From: Streptococcus oralis
GTDB lineage: Bacteria; Bacillota; Bacilli; Lactobacillales; Streptococcaceae
Assembly (NCBI RefSeq): GCF_004127215.1
Contig: NZ_QEWJ01000009.1
Location: forward strand, 23,209 to 87,208
Length of the DNA stretch: 64,000 bases
Direction: 5' to 3'
Positions 27,586 to 37,874 of the stretch are shown in pieces. Both the position numbers and the translations under genes were made by a program. The number at the start of each line of letters is the position of its first letter. Within the stretch, counting starts at the first letter, position 1. The notes below the pieces were generated by a model. It saw only the letters and a program-made list of their open reading frames with translations, was not told where the DNA came from and did no database searches.

Positions 27586-28349
27586 AATAAGTGTTCTAAT
27601 CCATAGACAAGCTCATGACGCTTGACAACTTCTTTGATTCCCAAATTCACCCCTGTCATGAAGGAGCTGCGATCATAGGAGTCATGACGGAGAGTCAATC
27701 CTTCTCCCTGATTGCCAAAGATGACTTCCTGATGGGCTACCAAACCTGGTAGACGGACTGAGTGGATGCGCATGCCATCAAAGTCAGCACCACGGGCACC
27801 AGCAATCAACTCTTCCTCATCAGGCGCACCTTGCTGAATAGACTCTCGAACTTCTGCCATCAACTCAGCTGTTTTGATGGCTGTTCCACTTGGAGCGTCC
27901 TTTTTCTTGTCATGATGAAGCTCGATAATCTCCACATTTGGGAAATATTTAGCAGCCTGGGCCGCAAATTGCATGAGCAAGACAGCACCCAAGGCAAAGT
28001 TAGGGGCAATCAAACCACCCAAATTTTGCTTACGGGAAAGTGCTTTTAATTCTGCAATTTCTTCACTAGTGAAGCCTGTTGTTCCAACTACTGGAGCAAA
28101 GCCATTTTCAAGGGCAAAGCGGGTATTTTCGTAGGCAACGGCTGGTGTAGTAAAGTCTACCCAGACATGAGCTTCAAAACCAGCCAAGGCAGCCTTATCA
28201 TTGAAGACAGGAACCCCCTGCCATTCTGATTCAGACTCAAAAGGATCCAAAACTGCAACCAAGTCCAAGTCAGGATCAGCCAAGACCATCTGGCAGGCAG
28301 CTTGACCCATCTTCCCCTTAAAACCGGCAATAATTACTCGAATACTCAT
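27582..28349 (-). CDS. dapB: 4-hydroxy-tetrahydrodipicolinate reductase
   Basis: A lysine-pathway enzyme that uses NAD(P)H to reduce the dihydrodipicolinate precursor. Its product feeds lysine for protein and peptidoglycan cross-bridges. The 255-residue protein has the Rossmann motif [18 protein letters not shown], the catalytic His/Lys segment [16 protein letters not shown], and [11 protein letters not shown]. It is the first gene of the dapB-cca-ABC-F-23913 unit and follows a 265-base leader with repeated sequence. Confidence 0.95.
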   Translation of the reverse strand: MSIRVIIAGFKGKMGQAACQMVLADPDLDLVAVLDPFESESEWQGVPVFNDKAALAGFEAHVWVDFTTPAVAYENTRFALENGFAPVVGTTGFTSEEIAELKALSRKQNLGGLIAPNFALGAVLLMQFAAQAAKYFPNVEIIELHHDKKKDAPSGTAIKTAELMAEVRESIQQGAPDEEELIAGARGADFDGMRIHSVRLPGLVAHQEVIFGNQGEGLTLRHDSYDRSSFMTGVNLGIKEVVKRHELVYGLEHLL

Positions 28350-28614
28350 CTCTACTCCTATTCAAGATACAAAGGACGCTAGTTGCCCATGAAAAATAAG
28401 GAATGGCGCTGACTTTCCATGAAAGGCAAGACAGGCATCTTTTTTCAAGAGGCAGGTAGTCCGTGTTCAATTATCAAGATACAAAGCCTGTAAGAACATA
28501 AAGTGAAAATAGGAGTTCTGATCAAGGAGTGTCTACTCCTTGGAAGAACTATCTTTTTCACACAGGGTTCCAGACGTGTTCAATTGCTAAGATACAAAAC
28601 CTGCCCAGACAAAT
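28350..28614. other. Gene-free leader with repeated block and hairpin
   Basis: No coding frame was found here. On the minus strand a ~30-base block of the form CAGG-TTTGTATCTT-AATTGAACACG occurs at 28461-28490 and 28573-28603. A partial third copy (TTTGTATCTTGAA) lies at 28361-28376, next to the dapB start. Between them, 28513-28550 forms a strong hairpin (AAGGAGT-AGAC-ACTCCTT inside GTTCT/AGAAC) with no T-run. It could be a leader RNA or degenerate repeat cluster. Confidence 0.6.
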
Positions 28615-29463
28615 CTAGACAACTGGCGTATAGCTCAAAGCGATACTGCCTTCTCCAAGGTGGGTCCCAATGACACTACCAAAGCTAACAATTGGAATCT
28701 CAGAATTCACACCACCCTCAATCAAGAGTTGGCGCAAATCTGCCGCCTTTTGGGGAGCATTGCCATGAATGACAGTGATACGGTAGTCCCCGTCTTTTGT
28801 CAACTCTTTAATGATTTCGACCAAACGTTTGGTTGCCTTCTTTTCCGTACGAACTTTTTCGTAAACTTCAATCACACCTTGGTCATTGAAGTAAAGAATG
28901 GGCTTGATACTGAGAAGATTTCCTAGGATGGCCGCCCCATTTGACAGACGACCTCCCTTAACCAAGTGATCAAGGTCGTCTACTATGATAAAGGCGGAGT
29001 TATCAGCTATTTGGATAGCCAATTTCTCCTGAATCTGAGCAAAATCATCGCCCTGTTCTGCCCATTCAAAGACACTCTCCACCATAAATCCTAGAGGAGC
29101 ACTTGTGATATGGGTATCAGGAAAGGCAATGGTCAAACCTTCGTACTCGTCCAACATATATTGGATATTCTGATAAAAGCCTGAAATTCCTGACGAAAGG
29201 AAGAGTCCCAAGACGTGGGTGTAGCCCTCTTCTTTCAAGGAACTTAAAATCTCATCCAATTTGGCAATGCTTGGTTGACTGGTCTTAGGCAATTCTGCAG
29301 ACTGAGCCATCTTTTGATAAAATTCCTCAGCAGTCAGATTCACACCTTCGACATACTCCTCCCCATCAATATTGACAGGAATATCCAAGATATATAGATT
29401 CTCTCTTTGCAGCGTCTTCTCCTCTAAATAGGCTGAAGAATCTGTAATGACAGCTAATTTCAT
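28615..29463 (-). CDS. DegV family fatty-acid-binding protein
   Basis: A 282-residue FakB-type protein that binds a fatty acid for phosphorylation by FakA. Motifs: [11 protein letters not shown] at the N-terminus, [17 protein letters not shown], and the C-terminal [13 protein letters not shown]. It lies 2 bases after the DUF1149 gene. FakA is not in the window. Which FakB specificity it has cannot be told from sequence. Confidence 0.88.
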   Translation of the reverse strand: MKLAVITDSSAYLEEKTLQRENLYILDIPVNIDGEEYVEGVNLTAEEFYQKMAQSAELPKTSQPSIAKLDEILSSLKEEGYTHVLGLFLSSGISGFYQNIQYMLDEYEGLTIAFPDTHITSAPLGFMVESVFEWAEQGDDFAQIQEKLAIQIADNSAFIIVDDLDHLVKGGRLSNGAAILGNLLSIKPILYFNDQGVIEVYEKVRTEKKATKRLVEIIKELTKDGDYRITVIHGNAPQKAADLRQLLIEGGVNSEIPIVSFGSVIGTHLGEGSIALSYTPVV

Positions 29464-29465
29464 GA

Positions 29466-29840
29466 CTAAAACTCCAAATTGATCCCTGGAAGATCCAAGG
29501 CGATTTCTGTTACTTCATACGTCAAACGGTTGAGCATGTTCAAGCATGGACGCGCCAAGTTTTCGACTTCTTCTTGGTTAAATTCGCTTGGTTCGTTGAC
29601 AATACGACCTTCCACATGGTTAACTTGGGAAATCGTTCCACTGATGACAAATTTGTCAAAGACAATCATGAAACTCAAGATAACAACTAAAGAAGTCACT
29701 TGGTTTTCTTGGTCATGTTGGAGTAACTGAAAGTTCACGTCTACCTTTGTTTCAGGAGCTCCATTTTCATTTTCCCATTCAAAGTTACGAGCATCAAAGT
29801 GATACTGGCTAACAAATTCTTGTTCTCGTTTAAGGTTCAT
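29466..29840 (-). CDS. DUF1149 family protein
   Basis: A 124-residue conserved streptococcal protein. The start [18 protein letters not shown] at 29840 is used because GGAGAG precedes it. It resembles SecB-like fold proteins of the DUF1149 family, but no function is established. It lies directly upstream of the degV gene (2-base gap). Confidence 0.85.
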   Translation of the reverse strand: MNLKREQEFVSQYHFDARNFEWENENGAPETKVDVNFQLLQHDQENQVTSLVVILSFMIVFDKFVISGTISQVNHVEGRIVNEPSEFNQEEVENLARPCLNMLNRLTYEVTEIALDLPGINLEF

Positions 29841-29913
29841 TTTTCTCTCCAATAAATACAAATTACACTGTCATTGTAACATATTTTTTTATTTTCATCT
29901 AGTTTTCTAGGCT

Positions 29914-31266
29914 TTAGTCAATTCCGATTTCATCTTTAACCACAGCAGCAATCGTATCTACATAGTAGTTGACTTCTTCTGTTGTAGGCGCTTCTGCCAT
30001 GACACGCAAGAGGGGTTCTGTTCCACTTGGACGGACAAGGATACGACCGTTTCCTGCCATCTCTTCTTCCATCTTTTCGATGATTTTCTTGATGGCTGGT
30101 ACTTCCATGGCTTTTTCTTTCATGGCATTTTCCACTCGGATATTGACCAGTTTTTGTGGGTAAATCGTCACTTCTGCTGCCAGTTGAGACAAGCTCTTAC
30201 CTGTTTCTTTCATGATTTTGGTCAATTGGACAGCTGATAATTGACCATCACCTGTTGTATTGTAATCCATCAAGATAACGTGACCAGACTGTTCACCACC
30301 AAGATTGTAGCCTGATTTTCTCATTTCTTCGACAACATAGCGATCTCCAACTGCAGTGACTGCTTTGTTAATGCCAGCACTATCCAAAGCCTTATGGAAA
30401 CCAAGGTTAGACATGACGGTTGTTACGATGGTGTTTTGAGCTAACTGTCCTTTTTCAGAAAGGTATTTCCCGATGATGTACATGATTTTATCACCATCAA
30501 CGATGTCGCCATTTTCATCAACAGCAATCAAGCGGTCGCTGTCTCCGTCAAAGGCCAAACCAATAGCTGACTGGCTTTCTTTGACTAGTTCTTGGAGAGC
30601 TTCTGGGTGTGTTGAACCAACATTTAGGTTGATGTTAAGACCATCTGGTGTCTCCCCGATTACAGTCAACTGGGCACCTAGATCAGCGAAAATCTGACGG
30701 GCACTTGTAGATGCTGCACCGTTGGCTGTATCCAAAGCCACTTTCATTCCCTCAAGAGGAGTTCCAGTTGAAACAAGATAGCCTTCATACTTACGCAAAC
30801 CTTCTGGATAGTCCACTAAGGTCCCCAAGCCCTCTGCACTCGGACGAGGAAGAGTATCTTCAGCAGCATCCAGCAAAGCTTCGATTTCTGCTTCTTTTTC
30901 ATCATCAAGTTTGAAACCATCCCCACCAAAGAACTTAATCCCATTATCAAGGGCTGGATTGTGACTCGCTGAAATCATGACGCCTGCACTGGCTCCCTCA
31001 GTTTTAACCAAGTAAGCTACTGCTGGTGTTGCAAGGACACCGAGTTTGTAGACGTGAATCCCTACTGATAGAAGACCTGCCACCAAGGCAGATTCTAACA
31101 TTTCTCCTGAGATACGTGTATCACGTCCTACAAAGACTTTAGGGGCTTCCGTTTCATGTTGGCTAAGAACATAACCACCAAAACGCCCCAGTTTAAAGGC
31201 CAACTCTGGCGTTAGTTCTACGTTTGCTTCTCCACGGACTCCATCGGTCCCAAAATATTTACCCAT
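29914..31266 (-). CDS. glmM: Phosphoglucosamine mutase
   Basis: Converts glucosamine 6-phosphate to the 1-phosphate for UDP-GlcNAc and cell wall. It has 450 residues with start [12 protein letters not shown] at 31266. The active-site phosphoserine is in [15 protein letters not shown], Mg binding in [13 protein letters not shown], and the sugar and phosphate loops are GEQSGH and [12 protein letters not shown]. It sits downstream of cdaR and cdaA, the conserved cdaA-cdaR-glmM cluster in which GlmM binds and inhibits CdaA in other Firmicutes. Confidence 0.97.
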   Translation of the reverse strand: MGKYFGTDGVRGEANVELTPELAFKLGRFGGYVLSQHETEAPKVFVGRDTRISGEMLESALVAGLLSVGIHVYKLGVLATPAVAYLVKTEGASAGVMISASHNPALDNGIKFFGGDGFKLDDEKEAEIEALLDAAEDTLPRPSAEGLGTLVDYPEGLRKYEGYLVSTGTPLEGMKVALDTANGAASTSARQIFADLGAQLTVIGETPDGLNINLNVGSTHPEALQELVKESQSAIGLAFDGDSDRLIAVDENGDIVDGDKIMYIIGKYLSEKGQLAQNTIVTTVMSNLGFHKALDSAGINKAVTAVGDRYVVEEMRKSGYNLGGEQSGHVILMDYNTTGDGQLSAVQLTKIMKETGKSLSQLAAEVTIYPQKLVNIRVENAMKEKAMEVPAIKKIIEKMEEEMAGNGRILVRPSGTEPLLRVMAEAPTTEEVNYYVDTIAAVVKDEIGID

Positions 31267-31297
31267 TTTGTTAATCATCCTTTTCTACTATCTTTGT

Positions 31298-32083
31298 TTA
31301 TTCTCGTTTAGACGAGTCTGGTTTTGTTTCTGAACTCGTTGAAGACGAACTACTAGCTGAGGAGCTCGTTGATGATGAGCTCGAGCTAGACGATGCTGGT
31401 TTCGTTGTAATTTTCATAGTTGTATCAAATGGCATAATGACACTTGGTAAGACATTTCCATTTTTATCAACCGCTTGTAGAGGAACAGAAGCTGAATAGT
31501 TACCTGTTATCCGTTCACTCGTTGGTAAGATGGCAATGACACGATCCACTTTGGAGAGGGTTTCCTCATCACTAATAACCGTTACTTTTTCATCTGACAC
31601 AGTAACTGTATCGATTTTCACGCGAGAATCAATCTGGCTAGGATCAATCTCTGGCACAACGATTACATTGTCTCGTTTTGCTTTTTTACCGACCTTCACT
31701 GTTATCTTTTGCGGAGTTGCAACAGCCGTCAAACCACTCGGTAAATTTTCAATGGTTAGAGGAACTTCAATGGTCCCTACACTGGCATTGGTTAAGTCAG
31801 CTTTGACCTTGAATTTCCGAGTGCTTTCCTGCATCTCGCTCGCTAGAGCAACTCTATTTGATCCAGTTAGGAAGACAGTCACCTCAGATGTGAAACCACT
31901 GATAAAGTACTGGTCACTATCATACTGAATATCGATTGGGACATTAAGAACCGTATTGGTATAGGTTTCCGTCCGCACCTGTCTGGCACTATTATTATTC
32001 TGATAGTTTGTTGAAGTCGCATAGATAAAAAGAATGCAGGCGAAAAAGAAGGAAGAAATGATGTATAGACTATTTTTTCTCAT
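31298..32083 (-). CDS. cdaR: CdaA regulatory protein with YbbR domains
   Basis: A 261-residue membrane-anchored protein. One N-terminal helix (about 5-22, FFFACILFIYA) is followed by two YbbR repeats (about 40-125 and 135-215) and a Ser-rich C-terminal tail after residue ~230 (PASSSSSSSSTSS). It faces the outside and modulates CdaA. It overlaps cdaA by 14 bases and precedes glmM by 31. The long Ser/Thr tail probably spans cell wall or is disordered. Confidence 0.92.
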   Translation of the reverse strand: MRKNSLYIISSFFFACILFIYATSTNYQNNNSARQVRTETYTNTVLNVPIDIQYDSDQYFISGFTSEVTVFLTGSNRVALASEMQESTRKFKVKADLTNASVGTIEVPLTIENLPSGLTAVATPQKITVKVGKKAKRDNVIVVPEIDPSQIDSRVKIDTVTVSDEKVTVISDEETLSKVDRVIAILPTSERITGNYSASVPLQAVDKNGNVLPSVIMPFDTTMKITTKPASSSSSSSSTSSSASSSSSTSSETKPDSSKRE

Positions 32084-32927
32084 GTTTCAATCCTCCTAGC
32101 AAGCGCTCTTTCAGACCATGTTTTTCCTCTGATGTTGGAAGCAAGATTCTTCTTAACTCCGATTCAAACTCTTCCAAGGTCAAATCATGCTTAAAGACTC
32201 CATTATAGGTGATTGAGATTCCACCCGTTTCTTCCGAAACCACAAAGGTAAGAGCATCAGATACTTCTGACAAACCAATCGCCGCCCTGTGGCGTGTTCC
32301 AAACTCTTTGGAAATCTCTGTATTTTCAGTTAGTGGCAAGTAGGCTGAAGTAACAGCAATCCGATCTTCTCGGATAATGACCGCTCCATCGTGCAAGGGA
32401 GTGTTAGGAATAAAAATGTTGATGAGCAATTCAGCTGAAATCTTGGCATCTAGGGGAATCCCAGTTGAGATGTATTCCTGCAAGGTTCTCACGCGCTGCA
32501 CCGCTACCAGAGCACCAATTTTACGCGGACTCATGTACTCGACTGATTTGACAAAGGCACGAACCATTTGCTCTTCCGCACTAATAGGTGCGTTGGAAAA
32601 GAAATCTGTCGCCCGCCCCAATCTCTCCAAACCAGTCCGAATCTCTGGTGAAAAGATAACCACTGCTGCGATGACCCCGTAGGTGATAATCTGATTGATC
32701 AACCAGGAAATGGTCGTTAAGCCAATCATATTGGACAGAATCTGGGCTAGAATAAAGACCAAAACTCCCCGAACCAAGATCATGATTTTAGTCCCTGCAA
32801 TGGCTTTGGTAAAATGGTACAAAATATAAGTCACAATCAAAATATCAATCAGATTGGTGACTATAGTCCAAGGACTTGAAAACAAACTCGTCCAGTATTG
32901 CCAATTGGATAATTGTTGAAAATTCAT
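32070..32927 (-). CDS. cdaA: Diadenylate cyclase (c-di-AMP synthase)
   Basis: Makes cyclic di-AMP from ATP, the essential second messenger for potassium and turgor control. It has 285 residues with start MNFQQLSNWQYW at 32927. Three membrane helices occupy about residues 15-85, followed by the DAC domain with DGA in PLHDGAVIIRE and RHR in GTRHRAAIGLSE. A GAG...GGAGG ribosome site precedes the start. It is the first gene of cdaA-cdaR-glmM. Confidence 0.96.
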   Translation of the reverse strand: MNFQQLSNWQYWTSLFSSPWTIVTNLIDILIVTYILYHFTKAIAGTKIMILVRGVLVFILAQILSNMIGLTTISWLINQIITYGVIAAVVIFSPEIRTGLERLGRATDFFSNAPISAEEQMVRAFVKSVEYMSPRKIGALVAVQRVRTLQEYISTGIPLDAKISAELLINIFIPNTPLHDGAVIIREDRIAVTSAYLPLTENTEISKEFGTRHRAAIGLSEVSDALTFVVSEETGGISITYNGVFKHDLTLEEFESELRRILLPTSEEKHGLKERLLGGLKHEKK

Positions 32928-33063
32928 CCTTGGCCTCCTCCCTGTCAAAACACTTTCCGACCTATTATACCATTTTCTGTCCATTTTTTCTCTATCCTAC
33001 TTCATTTTAAATTAAGCAAAATTATGATAAAATAAACTGACTAGAAAAAACGAAGGAGAAATC

Positions 33064-34032
33064 ATGTCTCAACTCTATGATATTACCATTGTAGGAGGCG
33101 GTCCTGTCGGCCTCTTTGCTGCCTTTTACGCCCATCTACGCCAAGCCAAAGTCCAAATCATCGACTCCCTTCCCCAGCTCGGTGGCCAGCCTGCCATCCT
33201 CTACCCTGAAAAACAAATCCTTGATGTGCCAGGTTTCCCAAATCTAACTGGAGAAGAGTTAACCAATCGTCTAATTGAGCAGTTATATGGCTTCGACACA
33301 CCTATTCACCTCAATGAAACCGTTCTTGAGATTAAGAAAAATGACGATTTCTTTAGCATTACAACCACTAAAGGAAACCATCTCAGCAAAACAGTCATCA
33401 TTGCTATGGGGGGCGGTGCCTTTAAACCACGTCCACTCGAATTAGACGGTGTTGAGAACTATGAAAATATCCACTACCACGTTGCCAACATCCAGCAATA
33501 CGCTGGTAAGAAAGTGACCATACTTGGTGGAGGGGACTCAGCAGTTGACTGGGCATTGGCTTTTGAAAAAATCGCCCCAACTACTCTCGTTCACCGTCGA
33601 GATAACTTCCGTGCCTTGGAACACAGTGTGCAAGCCCTGCAAGCATCATCTGTGACTATCAAGACACCATTCGTTCCTAGCCAACTCCTTGGAGCTGGAA
33701 AAACACTTGATAAACTTGAAATCACCAAAGTCAAATCGGATGAAACCGAAACGATTGATCTAGACCACCTCTTTGTCAACTACGGCTTCAAATCTTCTGT
33801 CGGTAACCTTAAAAACTGGGGTCTGGACCTCAACCGACACAAGATTATCGTTAATAGCAAGCAAGAATCCAGCCAAGCAGGTATTTACGCTATCGGAGAC
33901 TGCTGCTACTATGAAGGAAAGATTGATTTGATTGCGACAGGACTGGGTGAAGCGCCTACTGCCGTCAATAATGCTATCAACTACATCGACCCTGAGCAAA
34001 AAGTACAACCGAAACACTCAACTAGTTTATAA
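33064..34032 (+). CDS. Ferredoxin/flavodoxin-NADP+ reductase type 2
   Basis: A 322-residue thioredoxin-reductase-like flavoprotein without the CxxC redox motif. Its FAD motif is VGGGPVGLFAAFYA, the NADPH motif is LGGGDSAVDWA, and the C-terminal FAD motif is YAIGDCCYYEGK. The missing CxxC and the length place it with Bacillus YumC-type reductases. A small ferredoxin gene at 41170 is a possible partner. It is divergent from cdaA and closed by the terminator at 34034-34072. Confidence 0.92.
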   Translation: MSQLYDITIVGGGPVGLFAAFYAHLRQAKVQIIDSLPQLGGQPAILYPEKQILDVPGFPNLTGEELTNRLIEQLYGFDTPIHLNETVLEIKKNDDFFSITTTKGNHLSKTVIIAMGGGAFKPRPLELDGVENYENIHYHVANIQQYAGKKVTILGGGDSAVDWALAFEKIAPTTLVHRRDNFRALEHSVQALQASSVTIKTPFVPSQLLGAGKTLDKLEITKVKSDETETIDLDHLFVNYGFKSSVGNLKNWGLDLNRHKIIVNSKQESSQAGIYAIGDCCYYEGKIDLIATGLGEAPTAVNNAINYIDPEQKVQPKHSTSL

Positions 34033-34033
34033 G

Positions 34034-34072
34034 AAAAGAACCACGGATTAACTAATCCGTGGTTTTATAATT
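34034..34072. terminator. Bidirectional terminator between FNR and whiA
   Basis: AACCACGGATTA-ACTAA-TCCGTGGTTTT forms a stem with A/T-rich flanks. It lies between genes converging at 34032 and 34065. Confidence 0.85.
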
Positions 34073-34976
34073 CATCTGCTATTTTATTAATTTTTCTGAG
34101 TCTGTGGTTAACTCCACTTTTGGTTAGGGGATTGCTCAGGCTATCTGCCAACTGCTGGATAGAGTAGTCTGGGTGCTGGATCCGCAAGCGAGCCACCTCC
34201 TGCAAATCCACTGGTAAATTTTCTAAGCCCATTCTATCTTTGATTTTACTGATATTGTTTATGGTCTTCATGCTGGCAGAAACCGTCCGAGCGATATTGG
34301 CTGTTTCAGCGTTATTAGCTCGATTGAGATCGTTACGGGTTTCACGCAAAATCTTGACACGCTCAAAATTATCACGCGCCTGCATGGCCCCAATCACGAT
34401 CAAGAAATCCATGATGTCCTCTGCACGCTGGAGATAGGTGACTGCACCTTTCTTACGCTCAATGACCTTGGCATCCAGTAAAAATTGCTGGAGGAGAGAA
34501 GCCAGTCCTTGGGCGTGATCCAGATAAACGGAACTGATCTCCAACTGGTATTTGCCAGACTCAGGATCACGGATACTTCCATTTGCCAGAAAGGCCCCAC
34601 ATAAGTAAGCACGACCAGCTTCTTCATCTGCTAAAATATCAGGATCGATGCCTGTCTCCAAGCCAAAGAAGGAATCCGCAAGCCGCAAATCAGCTAAAAG
34701 TTCCTGCACCCTCTCATCAGTATAGACCGTATAGACACGATTCTTGCGAAGATTACTTCGCTGATGGTGACGGATCTCTGACTTGATTTCATAAAAATGG
34801 AGAAAGGACTCATAAAGGTGCCGAGCCAACTTGGCATTTTCAGTCACAACAGACAAGGTCAAGCCCGAAGTCGAGAGACCAATACTACCAGACATCTTGA
34901 TGATGGCTGATAATTCATGGCGACTGAGATGGTGTTGACCAAGAATTTCCTCTTTTACTGCAACTGTAAAACTCAT
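34065..34976 (-). CDS. whiA: DNA-binding protein WhiA
   Basis: A 303-residue protein with a degenerate LAGLIDADG-like N-terminal region ([18 protein letters not shown]) and a C-terminal helix-turn-helix ([26 protein letters not shown] in part: [19 protein letters not shown]). WhiA influences cell division and chromosome segregation in Firmicutes and sporulation in Streptomyces. It overlaps yvcK by 4 bases in the conserved rapZ-yvcK-whiA cluster. Confidence 0.96.
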   Translation of the reverse strand: MSFTVAVKEEILGQHHLSRHELSAIIKMSGSIGLSTSGLTLSVVTENAKLARHLYESFLHFYEIKSEIRHHQRSNLRKNRVYTVYTDERVQELLADLRLADSFFGLETGIDPDILADEEAGRAYLCGAFLANGSIRDPESGKYQLEISSVYLDHAQGLASLLQQFLLDAKVIERKKGAVTYLQRAEDIMDFLIVIGAMQARDNFERVKILRETRNDLNRANNAETANIARTVSASMKTINNISKIKDRMGLENLPVDLQEVARLRIQHPDYSIQQLADSLSNPLTKSGVNHRLRKINKIADEL

Positions 34977-35950
34977 TTTCTCACCTGTATGATGCGCATC
35001 AATTCATCCACAATCAAATCCCCATCGTGGAAGGCTCCTCCATTTTCCAAACGAAGGAAGTTGGATGAAATCACACGAGGCACCTGCTTGCAGAGACCAG
35101 CAAAATCATGTTCCACCTGTACCAAATACTCATCAAAACGGTTGGTATCCATGTATTCTCTAGGAACCTTTTCGATATTAACCAAGACCGTATCAATAAA
35201 AGGTCGACCTAAGTGTCGATGGAGAACTTCCACGTGGTCACTGTCTGAAAAGTGCTCTGTTTCCCCACGCTGGGTCATGATATTGCAGACATAGGCTATC
35301 TCCGCCTTGGTCTCCAAGAGTGCTTGACCAATCTCCTCAATGACAATATTGGGCAAAATCGATGTAAAGAGGGAGCCAGGTCCCAAGACAATCATATCAC
35401 TCTCTAGAATGGTAGTGACTACTCGACGGCTGGCTTGTGGTGTTTCATCATCCAAAGTATTGGTCACATAGACATGGTCAATCATGCCTGGATGATCTGC
35501 AATGTGACTCTCACCTGCCACCTCAGAACCATCTTTAAAAACTGCATGCAATGTCAAAGGGTGGTCACTTGATGGGTAAATCTTTCCTGTTGTATGAAAA
35601 AACTTACTGAGTAATTGCATAGCATTATAGGTAGAACCTTGCATTTCAGAGAGTCCTGCTATAACGATATTTCCTAGTGGATGGCCCGCAAAAGCTCCAG
35701 CCTCTTCTGAGAATCGGTACTGAAAAACCTTCTCATAAAACTTTGGCATATCTGACATGGCCACAAGGACATTACGGAGGTCACCTGGTGGTGTCAGCTG
35801 GTGAATATTTTTTCGTAGCTCACCCGAAGAGCCGCCATCATCGGCGACCGTTACGATGGCTGCGATGTCAACATCCTTTTCTCGCAAACTTTTCAAAATG
35901 ACAGGGATACCAGTTCCTCCACCAATCACCGTTATCTTTGGTTTTCTCAT
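34973..35950 (-). CDS. yvcK: YvcK/GlmR, UDP-sugar-binding growth factor
   Basis: A 325-residue protein of the CofD-like family. It starts [18 protein letters not shown] with a nucleotide-binding glycine loop, followed by [13 protein letters not shown] and [16 protein letters not shown]-type motifs (here [16 protein letters not shown]). It supports cell wall synthesis and, in Bacillus, binds UDP-GlcNAc and stimulates GlmS. It is flanked by rapZ and whiA with 4-base overlaps. No anomalies. Confidence 0.95.
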   Translation of the reverse strand: MRKPKITVIGGGTGIPVILKSLREKDVDIAAIVTVADDGGSSGELRKNIHQLTPPGDLRNVLVAMSDMPKFYEKVFQYRFSEEAGAFAGHPLGNIVIAGLSEMQGSTYNAMQLLSKFFHTTGKIYPSSDHPLTLHAVFKDGSEVAGESHIADHPGMIDHVYVTNTLDDETPQASRRVVTTILESDMIVLGPGSLFTSILPNIVIEEIGQALLETKAEIAYVCNIMTQRGETEHFSDSDHVEVLHRHLGRPFIDTVLVNIEKVPREYMDTNRFDEYLVQVEHDFAGLCKQVPRVISSNFLRLENGGAFHDGDLIVDELMRIIQVRK

Positions 35951-36837
35951 GAACGGTTTACCGTTTCCTTTCTTCGGTCTTTGTCACGATGACTTTCATT
36001 GACAGGCCAGTTTTTAGCAAGGTCCTCAGCTATGCGCTTGGCAAAGGCTACACTACGGTGCTGTCCACCTGTACATCCCACTGCAATGGTCAAAACGGAC
36101 TTGCCTTCTTTTTTGTAACTTGGCAAGATTGGCTCAATCAAGGCGAGCAAGTGCTGATAGAAACTTTCCGATTCTGCATGTTTCATTACATAGTTGTAGA
36201 CAGGCTCATCCAGCCCCGTTTGATTACGGAGTTCTGGTAGGTAATAGGGATTTGGCAAAAAACGGACATCAAATACCAAGTCCGCATCGATAGGAATACC
36301 ATACTTGAATCCAAAAGACATGACCTCAATACGGAAAGACTGGGCTTGTTCTTGGTCCGAAAATTGCTCAGCAATGGTCTTACGTAGTTCACGAGGGGTG
36401 AGTTCTGTCGTATCTACCACATTTTGGCTCATGTTTTTCAGAGGTGCCAAAAGTTCACGTTCCAGCTTGATGCCATCTAAAATCCGACCATCTGCTGCTA
36501 GAGGGTGACTCCGTCTGGTTTCCTTATAGCGAGCAACCAATTCCTTATCTGCTGCGTCCAAAAAGAGAATTTTGAAATCCAAATCATCCTGGTTTTCCAA
36601 TTCATCCAAAACAGCCTGAATTTCCGAGAAGAAGGAACGGCTACGCATGTCTACAACCAAGGCCAGTTTGTGGTCATCATCTTTGGCTTCGACCAACTGT
36701 AAAAACTTTGGTAAGAGGGCTGGTGGCAGATTGTCAATCGTAAAATACCCCAAATCCTCGAAGGACTGAATGGCTACGGTTTTTCCTGCGCCACTCATCC
36801 CTGTCACAATCACTAGGTGAAGTTGTTTTTTTGTCAT
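35947..36837 (-). CDS. rapZ: RNase adaptor/nucleotide-binding protein RapZ
   Basis: A 296-residue P-loop protein (YvcJ family) with Walker [13 protein letters not shown] and the C-terminal domain signature [17 protein letters not shown]. In E. coli RapZ directs decay of the sRNA GlmZ in glucosamine control. The streptococcal role is less clear, but association with yvcK and whiA is conserved. A terminator hairpin lies just upstream (36853-36880). Confidence 0.94.
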   Translation of the reverse strand: MTKKQLHLVIVTGMSGAGKTVAIQSFEDLGYFTIDNLPPALLPKFLQLVEAKDDDHKLALVVDMRSRSFFSEIQAVLDELENQDDLDFKILFLDAADKELVARYKETRRSHPLAADGRILDGIKLERELLAPLKNMSQNVVDTTELTPRELRKTIAEQFSDQEQAQSFRIEVMSFGFKYGIPIDADLVFDVRFLPNPYYLPELRNQTGLDEPVYNYVMKHAESESFYQHLLALIEPILPSYKKEGKSVLTIAVGCTGGQHRSVAFAKRIAEDLAKNWPVNESHRDKDRRKETVNRS

Positions 36838-36852
36838 CTATCTCTCCTTATA

Positions 36853-36880
36853 TCAAAAGAAGTTTGGCAGAGCCAAACTT
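36853..36880 (-). terminator. Terminator after the RidA gene
   Basis: The minus strand has GAAGTTTGGC-TCT-GCCAAACTTC then TTTTGAT. It lies 9 bases after the ridA stop and ahead of rapZ. Confidence 0.75.
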
Positions 36881-36888
36881 CAACTAGC

Positions 36889-37269
36889 TTATCCAATCTC
36901 TGCGATGACTTCAATTTCGACTTTCACATCGCGAGGAAGACGAGCTACTTCCACAGCTGAACGAGCTGGGAATTCCTCTTTGAAGGCCGTTTGGTAAACC
37001 TCGTTAAAAGGAACAAAGTCGTTCATATCGCTCAAGAAGCAAGTTGTTTTGACAACGTGGTCAAAGTCTGTTCCTGCTTCTGCTAAAATAGCACCAATGT
37101 TTTTCAAGACTTGTTCTGTCTGTTCTTGGATGGTCTCTCCTACGATTTCTCCAGTTTCAGGAGATAGGGGAACTTGACCGCTAGCAAACAAAAGATTGCC
37201 AACGATTTTCCCTTGAACATAAGGTCCGATAGCCTTTGGTGCCTTATTTGTATGAATTGTTTTTGCCAT
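36889..37269 (-). CDS. RidA family reactive-intermediate deaminase
   Basis: A 126-residue YjgF/YER057c/UK114 protein that hydrolyses enamine/imine intermediates produced by PLP enzymes. The conserved features are GPYVQGKIVGNLLFASGQV at the N-terminus, KTTCFLSDMNDF, and the key arginine in PARSAVEVARLPRDVKVEIE. It is 9 bases downstream of ysxC and probably co-transcribed with clpX-ysxC. Confidence 0.92.
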   Translation of the reverse strand: MAKTIHTNKAPKAIGPYVQGKIVGNLLFASGQVPLSPETGEIVGETIQEQTEQVLKNIGAILAEAGTDFDHVVKTTCFLSDMNDFVPFNEVYQTAFKEEFPARSAVEVARLPRDVKVEIEVIAEIG

Positions 37270-37278
37270 TTCTTTCCC

Positions 37279-37866
37279 TCATAATTTTTCTAATATTGCA
37301 TCCCAAGCCTGATCCATCCCTGCCTTGCTGACAGATGAAAAGAGGATGAAGTCGTCACTTGGATCAAAGTTTAATTTCTTTTTGATAGCAGATTCGTGCT
37401 TGTTCCACTTACCACGAGGAATCTTATCCGCCTTAGTCGCAACGATGATAACTGGGATCTCATAATACTTAAGAAATTCGTACATTTGCACATCATCTGC
37501 TGATGGGTCATGGCGGAGATCAACCAGACTGACCACTGCACGGAGGTTTTCCCGAGTTGTGAGGTACTCCTCAATCATGCGCCCCCACTTTTCACGTTCC
37601 TTTTTGGAAACGCGGGCATAACCATAACCAGGCACATCCACAAAACGCATCTTGTCATCGATGTTAAAAAAGTTGAGAAGCTGGGTTTTCCCAGGTTTCC
37701 CTGATGTACGGGCAAGATTCTTGCGGTTTAGCATGGTGTTGATAAAGCTAGACTTGCCAACATTGGATCGTCCTGCAAGGGCAATCTCTGGCAGTTCATC
37801 CTGCGGATAGTGGGACTTATTAGCCGCACTGAGCAAGATTTCAGCATTGTGTGTATTAAGTTCCAT
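37279..37866 (-). CDS. ysxC: Ribosome-assembly GTPase YsxC/EngB
   Basis: A 195-residue GTPase needed for 50S assembly. G1 [13 protein letters not shown]2 around [10 protein letters not shown]3 [10 protein letters not shown]4 ATKADKI and G5 SSVSKAG are all present. The ATG at 37866 is preferred to an in-frame GTG six bases earlier, since AGAGGTG lies at the right distance upstream. It follows clpX by 8 bases; this clpX-engB pairing is conserved in Firmicutes. Confidence 0.95.
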   Translation of the reverse strand: MELNTHNAEILLSAANKSHYPQDELPEIALAGRSNVGKSSFINTMLNRKNLARTSGKPGKTQLLNFFNIDDKMRFVDVPGYGYARVSKKEREKWGRMIEEYLTTRENLRAVVSLVDLRHDPSADDVQMYEFLKYYEIPVIIVATKADKIPRGKWNKHESAIKKKLNFDPSDDFILFSSVSKAGMDQAWDAILEKL

Positions 37867-37874
37867 AGTCACCT

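Noticed and set aside
28513-28550. T-box or amino-acid riboswitch upstream of dapB
   Set aside because: The hairpin lacks the T-box TGGNACCGCG bulge and the lysine riboswitch core. No T-run terminator follows.
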